A stretch of 7,695 bases of DNA from CAZYWA01 sp964650975 [NCBI: uncultured bacterium] (lineage in GTDB: Bacteria > JADJOY01), in assembly GCA_964650975.1 (NCBI GenBank), contig CAZYWA010000399.1, positions 1 through 7,695 on the forward strand. The letters run 5' to 3'. Under the pieces are notes generated by a model. The model had not been told where the DNA came from and made no database searches. It saw only the letters and a list, made by a program, of their open reading frames with translations. How positions within the stretch are numbered: the first letter of the stretch is position 1; each line of letters begins with the position of its first letter. The translations under genes and the position numbers were made by a program. Positions 1 through 5,495 of the stretch are shown one piece after another.

Positions 1-29
1 AACTCTTGGGCCTGACGAATTCGACCCGC

Positions 30-56
30 AACCGCCGATTTTCAGCAGCCTGCTAA
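30..56. mobile_element. Possible insertion-sequence terminal end (remnant)
   Basis: The stretch ends in TTTCAGCAGCCTGCTAA, which contains the short palindrome AGCAG-C-CTGCT at 44-54. From memory, ends of the form TTTTCAGCAGCCTGCTA occur at the terminal inverted repeats of several DDE-transposase insertion sequences. No transposase frame is visible, because the window starts only 29 bases upstream. There is no second inverted repeat and no target duplication to pair it with. From 57 to 163 I see only GC-rich non-coding sequence with a small hairpin (CCGCG/CGCGG at 98-112). Confidence 0.2.
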
Positions 57-163
57 CGCGCGCGCGTGCACGCCCTCCCTTTTATTCCAGAACTAAGCCG
101 CGCGTGACGCGGACGAGCCGGGGCCAAGGCCTCGCGGTGACGGGTCCGCGCCGTGATCGGCGT

Positions 164-325
164 TCAGGACGGCAGTCGTCGGAGTCCGGCGGCCCGCGCG
201 AAGTTGCGGAAGTCTCGGTCGCGGGTGACGAGCGCGACGTCGTGGTCGAGGCAGCTTTGCGCGATGAGCGCGTCGGCCATCCGCTGGGCGGGAGCCTTCA
301 CTTCATGGATGTCGACGGTGCGCAT
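164..325 (-). pseudogene. Remnant toxin-antitoxin gene: Phd-like start joined to VapC/PIN-like end
   Basis: This is a 53-codon frame. The first ten residues, MRTVDIHEVK, look like the opening of a Phd/YefM-type antitoxin. From about residue 15 to the end it looks like the last third of a VapC PIN-domain ribonuclease: ADALIA with acidic D18, then LVTRDRDF with D36 and D38, and a short hydrophobic tail. A complete PIN domain is about 130 residues and needs an N-terminal catalytic Asp and a central acidic residue. Both are absent, so RNase activity is not expected. TGAGTGAGG lies just upstream of the ATG and could serve as a ribosome site. The simplest inference is an internal deletion that fused the antitoxin 5' end to the toxin 3' end. 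The alternative is a plain 3' fragment of vapC with a fortuitous start. The frame stays open further upstream, but that part is antisense to alkB. Confidence 0.45.
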
Positions 326-343
326 CGCGGCCTCACTCACGCC

Positions 344-372
344 TGGACACATGAAAATATGTTCACTATGGT
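344..372 (+). promoter_or_regulatory. Candidate sigma70-type promoter for the alkB-like gene
   Basis: TGGACA (344-349) is five of six to the -35 consensus. A 17-nt spacer separates it from TATGGT (367-372), which is four of six to the -10. The spacer is an AT-rich island (CATGAAAATATGTT) in otherwise GC-rich DNA and contains the dyad ACAT-N6-ATGT at 349-362. A transcript from here would start only a few bases before the ATG at 382, giving a nearly leaderless message. The dyad may equally be a relic of the operator of the broken antitoxin gene on the other strand. Confidence 0.3.
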
Positions 373-381
373 AGAGCCGCC

Positions 382-1050
382 ATGGGATCCGCGCAAGCCA
401 CTCTCTTCGCGGGCGCTCGCGTCGGTTTCGACGCAGCGCTGCGCAACCTGCGCCGCATTGAGCTCGACGCCGCGGCCTGGGTCGACCACGCGCCCGGCTG
501 GCTGGACGGCCACGACGAGGTGTTCGAGGCACTGCGCGAGGGCCTGACGTGGCGAAGTGGCGAGCGGACGATGTACGACCGCGTCGTCGCGGTGCCGCGG
601 CTCTTCGCGCGGGTTCCCGAGGACGGCGCCGGCCACCGGATCCTGGGCGAGCTCGCTCAGGTGCTCGGCGAGCGCTACGGCGCGCCCTTCCCATTCGTGA
701 GCTGCAATCTCTATCGCGACGGCACGGACAGCGTGGCGCCGCACGCCGATCATCTGCCCGCCGAGAACCGGCTCGATCCGCTGGCGATCGTGTCGGTGGG
801 CGAGCCGCGTCCGTTCGTGCTGCGGCCCAAGGCAGCGGCAGCCAAGTCAGGAGCCAGGTCGCGCACGTTCCAGCTCGGCTGGGGAGATCTGCTGGTGCTC
901 GGCGGCACGGCGCACGTCGACTGGCTCCACGCGGTGCCGAAGGTCGCGCGCGCCGGCGCGCGGATCAGCATCATGTTCCGGCGGGGGTACGAGGCGGACG
1001 GGGATCGTGGCGCAGCCCTCGGGTCGATTGGTTCCCGGGAATCTCTGTAG
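382..1050 (+). CDS. alkB: AlkB-family 2-oxoglutarate/Fe(II)-dependent dioxygenase
   Basis: 222 residues, close to the usual length of bacterial AlkB proteins. The family oxidatively removes alkyl groups such as 1-methyladenine and 3-methylcytosine from nucleic acids, using 2-oxoglutarate, O2 and Fe(II). The iron facial triad is visible: H121 and D123 in APHADH, and H183 in WLHAVPK. The 2-oxoglutarate-binding arginines are in RISIMFR (R194 and R200). In E. coli AlkB this motif reads RxNxTxR; here the Asn and Thr positions are Ser and Met. The segment VSCNLYRDGTDSVAPHAD is the typical core strand before the HxD. The ATG at 382 is the first start in frame with the homologous region and is preceded by GGTAGAG. 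The start of mntA lies 21 nt downstream, so the two could share a transcript. A role in demethylating alkylated DNA or RNA is inferred from the family; the substrate is unknown. Confidence 0.88.
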   Translation: MGSAQATLFAGARVGFDAALRNLRRIELDAAAWVDHAPGWLDGHDEVFEALREGLTWRSGERTMYDRVVAVPRLFARVPEDGAGHRILGELAQVLGERYGAPFPFVSCNLYRDGTDSVAPHADHLPAENRLDPLAIVSVGEPRPFVLRPKAAAAKSGARSRTFQLGWGDLLVLGGTAHVDWLHAVPKVARAGARISIMFRRGYEADGDRGAALGSIGSRESL

Positions 1051-1071
1051 AATGCCGCCGAGAGGTGCCTC

Positions 1072-1362
1072 ATGCGACGCGAAGAGGTGGTGGCACGGCT
1101 CGCACAGCACCGGGACGAGTTGACGGCCCTGGGGGTGAAGTCGCTCGCCCTCTTCGGATCGACGGCACGCGGTGAGGCACGGCCCGAGAGCGACGTCGAC
1201 CTGCTCATCGACCTGGACCGCCCGATGGGGCTCTTCGGTCTGGCTCGGATCCAGCGACAGCTCGAGGCCTGGATCGGGGGCCGCGTGGACCTCGTTCCCC
1301 GCGACTCGATCAAGCCCGCATTCCGCGACGCGATTCTGCGGGAGGCCGTGCGTGCCGCCTAG
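1072..1362 (+). CDS. mntA: MNT-type nucleotidyltransferase antitoxin (MntA family)
   Basis: 96 residues, the usual size of minimal nucleotidyltransferases paired with HEPN toxins. The polymerase-beta-like signature is complete: G29-S30, ten residues, then D41-x-D43 (GSTARGE...SDVDLL), with a third acidic residue at D73 in RVDLV. In characterised HepT-MntA systems the MntA protein adds AMP units to a tyrosine of the HEPN RNase and so neutralises it. The start is clear: AGAGG at 1061-1065 is followed by a 6-nt gap and ATG. The hepT start lies inside the last codons of this gene, so translation is probably coupled. The antitoxin assignment rests on the motif plus the adjacent HEPN gene; solitary MNT proteins can have other roles. 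Confidence 0.9.
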   Translation: MRREEVVARLAQHRDELTALGVKSLALFGSTARGEARPESDVDLLIDLDRPMGLFGLARIQRQLEAWIGGRVDLVPRDSIKPAFRDAILREAVRAA

Positions 1363-1717
1363 GGACTGGCGGGTCCGAGTGGCCGACATCCTGAGCGCGG
1401 TCCAAGACATCGACAGCCACCGCGCGACGCTCACGGCCCAGACATTCGAACGGGACCGCAAGGCGGTTCACGCCGTGCTCTTCAACCTCGTCGTGATCGG
1501 GGAGGCGGCGCGCAACGTCCCCGACGAGGTGCAGAAGGCTCATCCCGAGGTTCCCTGGGCCGACATGTGCGCGATGCGGAACTTCGTCGCGCATGGCTAC
1601 TTCGCGGTCAGTGCAGCCATCGTCTGGGCCACGATCACCGAAGATCTGCCCGTGCTGGTCGAGCCGTTACGCCGGCTGTTGGTACAGGGGCCGTCCTCCA
1701 ACGAGCCCGGACACTGA
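1352..1717 (+). CDS. hepT: HEPN-domain RNase toxin (HepT/DUF86 family)
   Basis: 121 residues, a normal DUF86/HepT length. The active-site motif Rx4HxY is intact: R76, H81 and Y83 in MRNFVAHGY. In the family the Arg and His cut RNA, and the Tyr is the residue AMPylated by MntA. The helix around FNLVVIGEAARNVPDEV (45-61) is typical of the HepT core. The start chosen is GTG at 1352: GGGAGG (1340-1345) lies 6 nt upstream, and the protein then begins at the expected distance from the first helix (MPPRDWRVRVADIL). The frame stays open further upstream inside mntA, but that part does not resemble the family. The gene overlaps mntA by 11 nt, a layout that ties toxin translation to that of its neutraliser. 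Both partners look undamaged, so an active module is likely. Whether it acts in phage defence or plasmid/island maintenance cannot be told from sequence. Confidence 0.9.
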   Translation: MPPRDWRVRVADILSAVQDIDSHRATLTAQTFERDRKAVHAVLFNLVVIGEAARNVPDEVQKAHPEVPWADMCAMRNFVAHGYFAVSAAIVWATITEDLPVLVEPLRRLLVQGPSSNEPGH

Positions 1718-1785
1718 GTAGGCCGACCGCGCGCCCATTTTCGGTGTAACCCGCCCAGGCACGTGTCGTCCGCGAGGAGCTCGAT

Positions 1786-1812
1786 CCGCGCTCGATGGCT
1801 GTCGGAGCGCGG
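1786..1812. repeat. Perfect 8-bp inverted repeat upstream of the pirin gene
   Basis: CCGCGCTC (1786-1793) and GAGCGCGG (1805-1812) are exact reverse complements separated by 11 nt. The repeat sits between the end of hepT (1717) and the pirin ATG (1838). No T-run follows, so it is not a standard intrinsic terminator for hepT. It could be an operator or a leader hairpin of the pirin gene, or chance in GC-rich DNA. The rest of the 1718-1837 gap shows no gene. Confidence 0.3.
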
Positions 1813-1837
1813 GATTGGGTGGCATTCTTCGGGTGCG

Positions 1838-2728
1838 ATGGCCACGGCCGAGAATCCCCCCGGCATCGAGAACGTGCTCGATGGTGAGGCGCGCGATCTG
1901 GGCGGGTTCGTCGTGCGGCGGGTGTTGCCGGCGAAGACGCGGCGCATGGTGGGGCCGTTCATCTTCTTCGATCACCTGGGGCCGGTGACGTTCGAGCCCG
2001 GCGCGGGGATGGACGTGCGGCCGCATCCGCACATCGGGCTCGCCACGGTGACGTATCTCTTCGAGGGCGAGATCGTGCACCGCGACAGTCTGGGCTCCGA
2101 GCAGGCGATCCGTCCCGGCGACATCAACTGGATGACGGCGGGGCACGGGATCGTGCACTCGGAGCGCACGTCGGCCGAGCTGCGTCGCACCGGCTCGCGG
2201 TCGCAAGGGCTGCAGCTCTGGGTGGCGCTGCCCACCGCGGACGAAGAGGTGGCGCCTTCGTTTCGCCACCATCCGGGCGCGAGCTTGCCGGAGCGAGAGA
2301 TCGGCGGCGTGAGGGTGCGCACGCTCGCGGGGTCGGCGTACGGCCTGGAATCGCCGGTCGAGACGCGCTCGCCGCTCTTCTACGTCGACGCGTCGATGCC
2401 GGCGGGAAGCGTGCTGCCGCTGCCCGCCGAGCACGCGGAGCGGGCGGTGTATGTCGCGGAGGGTGCCGTCGAGTGCGGCGCAGCGCGCGCCGAGGTCGGA
2501 CGCATGCTGATCTTCACCCGCGACGCCACTCCGCCGCTCCGCGCCACCGAGAACGCGCGCGTCGTGCTCGTGGGAGGCGCGCCGCTCGAGGGACGCCGGT
2601 ACATCGACTGGAACTTCGTCTCGAGTTCGAAGGACCGGATCGAGCAAGCGCGGCGCGACTGGAAAGGCGGGCGGTTCCCGAAGGTGCCGGGCGACGAGGT
2701 CGAGTTCATCCCGCTCCCCTCGCGCTGA
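1838..2728 (+). CDS. Pirin-family bicupin protein
   Basis: 296 residues, the normal pirin length. The N-terminal cupin carries the metal ligands in their usual setting: H63 and H65 in RPHPHIGLATVTY, and H107 and E109 in AGHGIVHSER. The second, more degenerate cupin follows at about 160-270, and the C-terminal helix region NxxSSSKDRIEQARRDW is characteristic. Bacterial pirins bind Fe or another divalent metal. Some, such as E. coli YhhW, show quercetinase activity; others bind metabolic or transcription partners. A GTG at 1763 in the same frame would add 25 residues unlike pirin and would place the 1786-1812 hairpin in coding DNA, so the ATG at 1838 is preferred, although its ribosome site (GGGTG) is weak. 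The gene converges on azoR, a frequent pirin companion, which suggests a shared role in quinone or oxidative stress (inference). Confidence 0.88.
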   Translation: MATAENPPGIENVLDGEARDLGGFVVRRVLPAKTRRMVGPFIFFDHLGPVTFEPGAGMDVRPHPHIGLATVTYLFEGEIVHRDSLGSEQAIRPGDINWMTAGHGIVHSERTSAELRRTGSRSQGLQLWVALPTADEEVAPSFRHHPGASLPEREIGGVRVRTLAGSAYGLESPVETRSPLFYVDASMPAGSVLPLPAEHAERAVYVAEGAVECGAARAEVGRMLIFTRDATPPLRATENARVVLVGGAPLEGRRYIDWNFVSSSKDRIEQARRDWKGGRFPKVPGDEVEFIPLPSR

Positions 2729-2756
2729 AGCTTCGTCGGGCCGTAGTCCCCGGGAT

Positions 2757-2833
2757 GGAGGGCTGCGGTCCCTCGCAGCCGCAGCGTCCGCACCACGAGC
2801 CAGCGCTGCGGACGCGAGAGACCGCGTCCCTCC
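2757..2833. repeat. REP-like inverted pair (BIME-like element A) between convergent genes
   Basis: Two 30-nt units in head-to-head orientation, 2757-2786 (+) and 2804-2833 (-), are separated by 17 nt and match at 25 of 30 positions. Each unit is GGAG followed directly by a 7-bp hairpin. The left hairpin is GGCTGCG/CGCAGCC (2761-2767 with 2774-2780) with loop GTCCCT. The right one is GGACGCG/CGCGTCC (2810-2816 with 2823-2829), with loop GTCTCT when read on the minus strand. The stems differ but each stays fully paired. A tetranucleotide GGAG or GTAG foot plus a hairpin, in inverted pairs, is the known design of REP/BIME elements mobilised by RAYT (TnpA-REP) proteins. The position between the pirin and azoR stop codons also suits a bidirectional transcription terminator. 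Confidence 0.75.
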
Positions 2834-2851
2834 AGAACATCAGCCGCTACG

Positions 2852-3472
2852 TCACGCCGCGCGGCGCGCGACCGTGCCGAGCTGGTCGATCGCCGACTCG
2901 GCCTGGGTGAGCGCCAGCGCGCGTGGCTCGTCGCCCATGGCGAGGCCCTCCGCGTAGACGAACTCGAGATCGGTGATGCCGAGGAAGGCGAGGAAGTCGC
3001 GCACGTAGGTCGTTTCGGTGTCGCGCGCGGTGCCGGCGTAGCGACCGCCGCGCGTGGCGAAGACCAGCGCCTTTTTGCCGGTGAGCAGGCCGGCGGGGCC
3101 GTTCTCGGTGTAGCGGAAGGTCTCGCCGGCGCGCGCGATGTGGTCGAAGTAGGCCTTGAGCGTCGACGGGATGCCGAAGTTGTACATGGGCAGCCCGAGG
3201 GCGATCTCATCGGCGCGGCGCAGCTCGTCGATGAGCCGGTCGGAGTGGGCCGCCACGTCGCGCTGCTCGGCGCTGCGCTCTTCCGGCTTGGTGGTGAACG
3301 CCGCGAAGCGCTCGGCGGTGAGGTGCGGCACCGGCTCGGCCGCGAGGTCGCGCAGCAGGACCTGGCCATCCGGGTGCTGGGCGCTCCAGAGGGACACGTA
3401 CCGGTCGAGCAGCCGGGTGGACTGGCCATGCTGGCCGAAGAGACTCGAGTTGATCTTGAGCAGCGTCGCCAT
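2852..3472 (-). CDS. azoR: FMN-dependent NADH:azo/quinone oxidoreductase (AzoR family)
   Basis: 206 residues, about the length of E. coli AzoR (200), with close similarity along the whole chain. The flavodoxin-like fold has the FMN phosphate loop at residues 9-19 (SSLFGQHGQS), the PMYNF motif at 95-99 and the TRGG loop at 140-143. The segments ARAGETFRYTENGPAGLLTGKKA and GITDLEFVYAEG are family hallmarks. The enzyme reduces quinones and azo compounds with NADH by two-electron transfer, which limits semiquinone radicals; it is expected to be a cytosolic homodimer. The start is firm: AAGGAGG (3479-3485 on the minus strand) lies 6 nt before ATG. The gene is divergent from a LysR regulator across a 107-bp gap with operator-like dyads, so control by that regulator, perhaps in response to electrophiles or quinones, is a reasonable inference. 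Confidence 0.93.
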   Translation of the reverse strand: MATLLKINSSLFGQHGQSTRLLDRYVSLWSAQHPDGQVLLRDLAAEPVPHLTAERFAAFTTKPEERSAEQRDVAAHSDRLIDELRRADEIALGLPMYNFGIPSTLKAYFDHIARAGETFRYTENGPAGLLTGKKALVFATRGGRYAGTARDTETTYVRDFLAFLGITDLEFVYAEGLAMGDEPRALALTQAESAIDQLGTVARRAA

Positions 3473-3521
3473 GGGATGCCTCCTTGGTGGGTGGTGTCGG
3501 ACGCTAGTAACTTAGATCTTC

Positions 3522-3578
3522 CAATCCGATTGAAAAGTTCAATTACATGCGTCTTTTGATCAACTGAATCGATTGATC
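3522..3578. promoter_or_regulatory. Divergent azoR-lysR control region with LysR-type operator dyads
   Basis: This part of the 107-bp intergenic gap is markedly richer in A+T than its surroundings. It contains TTGAA-AAG-TTCAA at 3530-3542, a perfect 5-bp dyad that also has the T-N11-A form of LysR boxes. The dyad CAATC-C-GATTG (3522-3532) overlaps it. A second motif, GATCAA-N9-TTGATC, spans 3558-3578, next to the lysR ATG; its first half is part of the palindrome TTGATCAA (3556-3563). LysR proteins usually bind one high-affinity dyad and a weaker site near the regulated promoter, so the pair fits autorepression plus activation of azoR. I could not define -10 and -35 boxes with confidence. Confidence 0.5.
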
Positions 3579-3579
3579 G

Positions 3580-4521
3580 ATGGCAATGAGCCTGAAACCG
3601 CGGATTTCCCTCGACCAGTGGCAGGCGCTGGTGGCCGTGGTGGACGAGGGCGGCTACGCGCCCGCGGCGGCCGCGCTCCACAAGAGCCAGTCGGCGGTCA
3701 CCTACGCGGTGCAGAAGCTCGAGTCCTTGCTGGGCGTGAAGGCGTTCGAGATCCAGGGCCGGAAGGCGGTGCTGACACCGTCCGGGCGGATGCTCCATGC
3801 CCGGGCGCGCACGCTGCTCGACGACGCCGCCGGCCTCGAGCGCTCGGCGAAGCGCGCGTCCGCTGGGTGGGAAGCCGAGATTCAGCTCGCCGTGGAGATC
3901 ATCTTTCCCACCTGGCTCCTGCTCCGCTCGCTCGAGCGGTTCTCGCAGGAGGCGGCGCACACCCGCATCGAGGTGATCGAATCGGTGATTGGAGGAGCAC
4001 CCGAGGCGCTGCTCGAGGGGCGCGTCGACCTGGCGCTGACGCCGGAGGTCCCGGCCGGCTTCACCGGCGACTCGCTCATGCGTCTCGAGTTCGTGCTCGC
4101 GGCGCACCCCGAGCACCCGCTCTTCCATCTCGGGCGCCCGCTCCGGCTGCGCGATCTGCGGAAGCACCGCCACGTGGTGGTCCGCGACACCAGCAAGAAG
4201 CGCGATCGCCGCAACCGTTTCATCGAGGCCGAGCAGCGCTGGACCGTGGGCCACATGGCCACCTCGCTGCAGGCCACGCGCATGGGCCTGGGCTTCGCGT
4301 GGTATCCGCGCGAGAAGATCCGCGAGGAGCTCGCCGCCGGTCAGCTCGCCGTGCTGCCGCTCGCGGACAGTGGCGAACGCTTCGCCGAGATTTATCTGGT
4401 GCTCGCCGATCCCGAGGGAGCCGGGCCTGGCACGCGGCGCCTGGCGGAGATCCTGAAAGAGGACGCGCGCAACGCGTGCAAATCGCAGGGCCTGGACGCC
4501 AGGAAAGGCCGCGCGCGATGA
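3580..4521 (+). CDS. LysR-type transcriptional regulator
   Basis: 313 residues, standard for the family. A winged helix-turn-helix occupies about residues 9-68: LDQWQALVAVVDEGGYAPAA, then the recognition helix in KSQSAVTYAVQKLE, and the wing around GRKAVLTPSG. The linker helix follows to about 92, and then an effector-binding domain of two periplasmic-binding-like lobes (about 97-300). The ATG at 3580 is used, with a second ATG two codons later. Neither has a clear ribosome site, so initiation may be weak. The gene is divergent from azoR and overlaps the downstream CDF transporter gene by 4 nt (ATGA), so regulator and transporter are probably translated together. The effector is unknown; azoR and the pirin gene next door point to quinones or electrophiles, while the transporter points to a metal. 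Confidence 0.92.
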   Translation: MAMSLKPRISLDQWQALVAVVDEGGYAPAAAALHKSQSAVTYAVQKLESLLGVKAFEIQGRKAVLTPSGRMLHARARTLLDDAAGLERSAKRASAGWEAEIQLAVEIIFPTWLLLRSLERFSQEAAHTRIEVIESVIGGAPEALLEGRVDLALTPEVPAGFTGDSLMRLEFVLAAHPEHPLFHLGRPLRLRDLRKHRHVVVRDTSKKRDRRNRFIEAEQRWTVGHMATSLQATRMGLGFAWYPREKIREELAAGQLAVLPLADSGERFAEIYLVLADPEGAGPGTRRLAEILKEDARNACKSQGLDARKGRAR

Positions 4522-5495
4522 AGAGCGCCGGCGCGCGCGGCGGAGCGCACGGGCAGAGGCGCGTGATCTACGGGGCGCTGCTCGGCAACCTGCTGGTCGC
4601 AGCGACGAAATTCTGCGCGGCGGCGTTCACCGGCAGCTCCGCGATGCTGAGCGAGGGCGTTCATTCGCTCGTCGACACCGGCAACGAGCTGTTGCTGCTC
4701 TACGGGATGCGGCGCGCCGCGCGGCCGGCCGATCAGCGTCATCCGCTCGGCCACGGCCGTGAGCTCTACTTCTGGAGCTTCATGGTGTCGCTCCTGATCT
4801 TCGCGATCGGCTCCACGGTGTCGGTGTACGAGGGCGTCGAGCGCATTCTCCATCCCGCGAGCATCTCGACACCCGCGGTGAACTACGCGGTGCTGGCGCT
4901 CGGGATGCTCTTCGAGGGCTCGTCGTGGTGGGTCGCGCTCGGCGAGTTCCGCCGCGCCAAGGGCGACGACGGCTACCTCGACGCGATGCGTGACAGCAAG
5001 GATCCGCCCACGTTCATGGTGCTCTTCGAGGACAGCGCGGCGCTGATCGGGCTCGCCATCGCGGCGGCGGGCACCGCGGCGGCGCAGATTTCCCGGATGG
5101 CGGTCTTCGACGGGTTGGCGTCGGTGGCGATCGGAGTCCTGCTCTTCACCGTGGCGGTGCTGCTCACCCGCGAGACCAAGGGATTGCTCATCGGAGAGGG
5201 CGCTCGCGAGGAAGTCGTCGCGTCGATCTGCTCGATCGCACGCGGGCTGCCCGGCGTCGAGAGTGCGAACGGCCTTTACACCGTGCATCTGGGGCCGCGG
5301 CAGGTCGTCGCCGGGCTGAGCGTCCACTTCGCGGACCATCTCACGGCCGCGCAGGTCGAGACCATCGTCGCGCGGATCGAAGCGGGTGTCCGGAAGGTCC
5401 ACCCCGAGATCGTGTCGATCACCGTCAAGCCGGAGAGCGTCGCGGCCTACCAGGCGAGCCAGGCACGGCTCGGCGATTCCTCGGACGGTGAGTGA
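4518..5495 (+). CDS. Cation diffusion facilitator (ZnT9/SLC30A9-like) transporter
   Basis: 325 residues with six predicted membrane helices at about 15-37, 41-63, 84-104, 121-140, 164-188 and 195-217, followed by a cytosolic ferredoxin-like domain (about 225-306). The HxxxD metal motif of helix 2 is present (H49 and D53 in SEGVHSLVDTGNE). Helix 5 has VLFEDSAALIG with E171 and D172 instead of the HxxxD or DxxxD of YiiP-type exporters. Together with SKDPPTFMVLFEDSAALIG and FDGLASVAIG this places it near the ZnT9-like branch. CDF proteins export Zn, Mn, Fe or Co by proton antiport across the inner membrane; the metal here cannot be assigned. The ATG at 4518 overlaps the LysR stop (ATGA) and has AGGAAAGG 9 nt upstream. 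The frame is open far upstream, but that part is antisense-free GC-rich noise inside lysR. Confidence 0.9.
   Translation: MKSAGARGGAHGQRRVIYGALLGNLLVAATKFCAAAFTGSSAMLSEGVHSLVDTGNELLLLYGMRRAARPADQRHPLGHGRELYFWSFMVSLLIFAIGSTVSVYEGVERILHPASISTPAVNYAVLALGMLFEGSSWWVALGEFRRAKGDDGYLDAMRDSKDPPTFMVLFEDSAALIGLAIAAAGTAAAQISRMAVFDGLASVAIGVLLFTVAVLLTRETKGLLIGEGAREEVVASICSIARGLPGVESANGLYTVHLGPRQVVAGLSVHFADHLTAAQVETIVARIEAGVRKVHPEIVSITVKPESVAAYQASQARLGDSSDGE

Noticed and set aside
1-60. Partial tRNA at the left edge (GAATTCGACCC resembles a T-arm)
   Set aside because: No acceptor stem or anticodon arm can be folded around it on either strand.
2380-4254. 624-codon minus-strand open frame
   Set aside because: It is antisense to the pirin and lysR genes and out of frame with azoR. 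It is a high-GC shadow with Arg/Ser-rich composition.
3573-4517. Open frame extending the CDF protein upstream by 315 codons
   Set aside because: The extension is the wrong frame of lysR and has shadow composition (Arg, Gly, Ala). The family-like protein starts at 4518.
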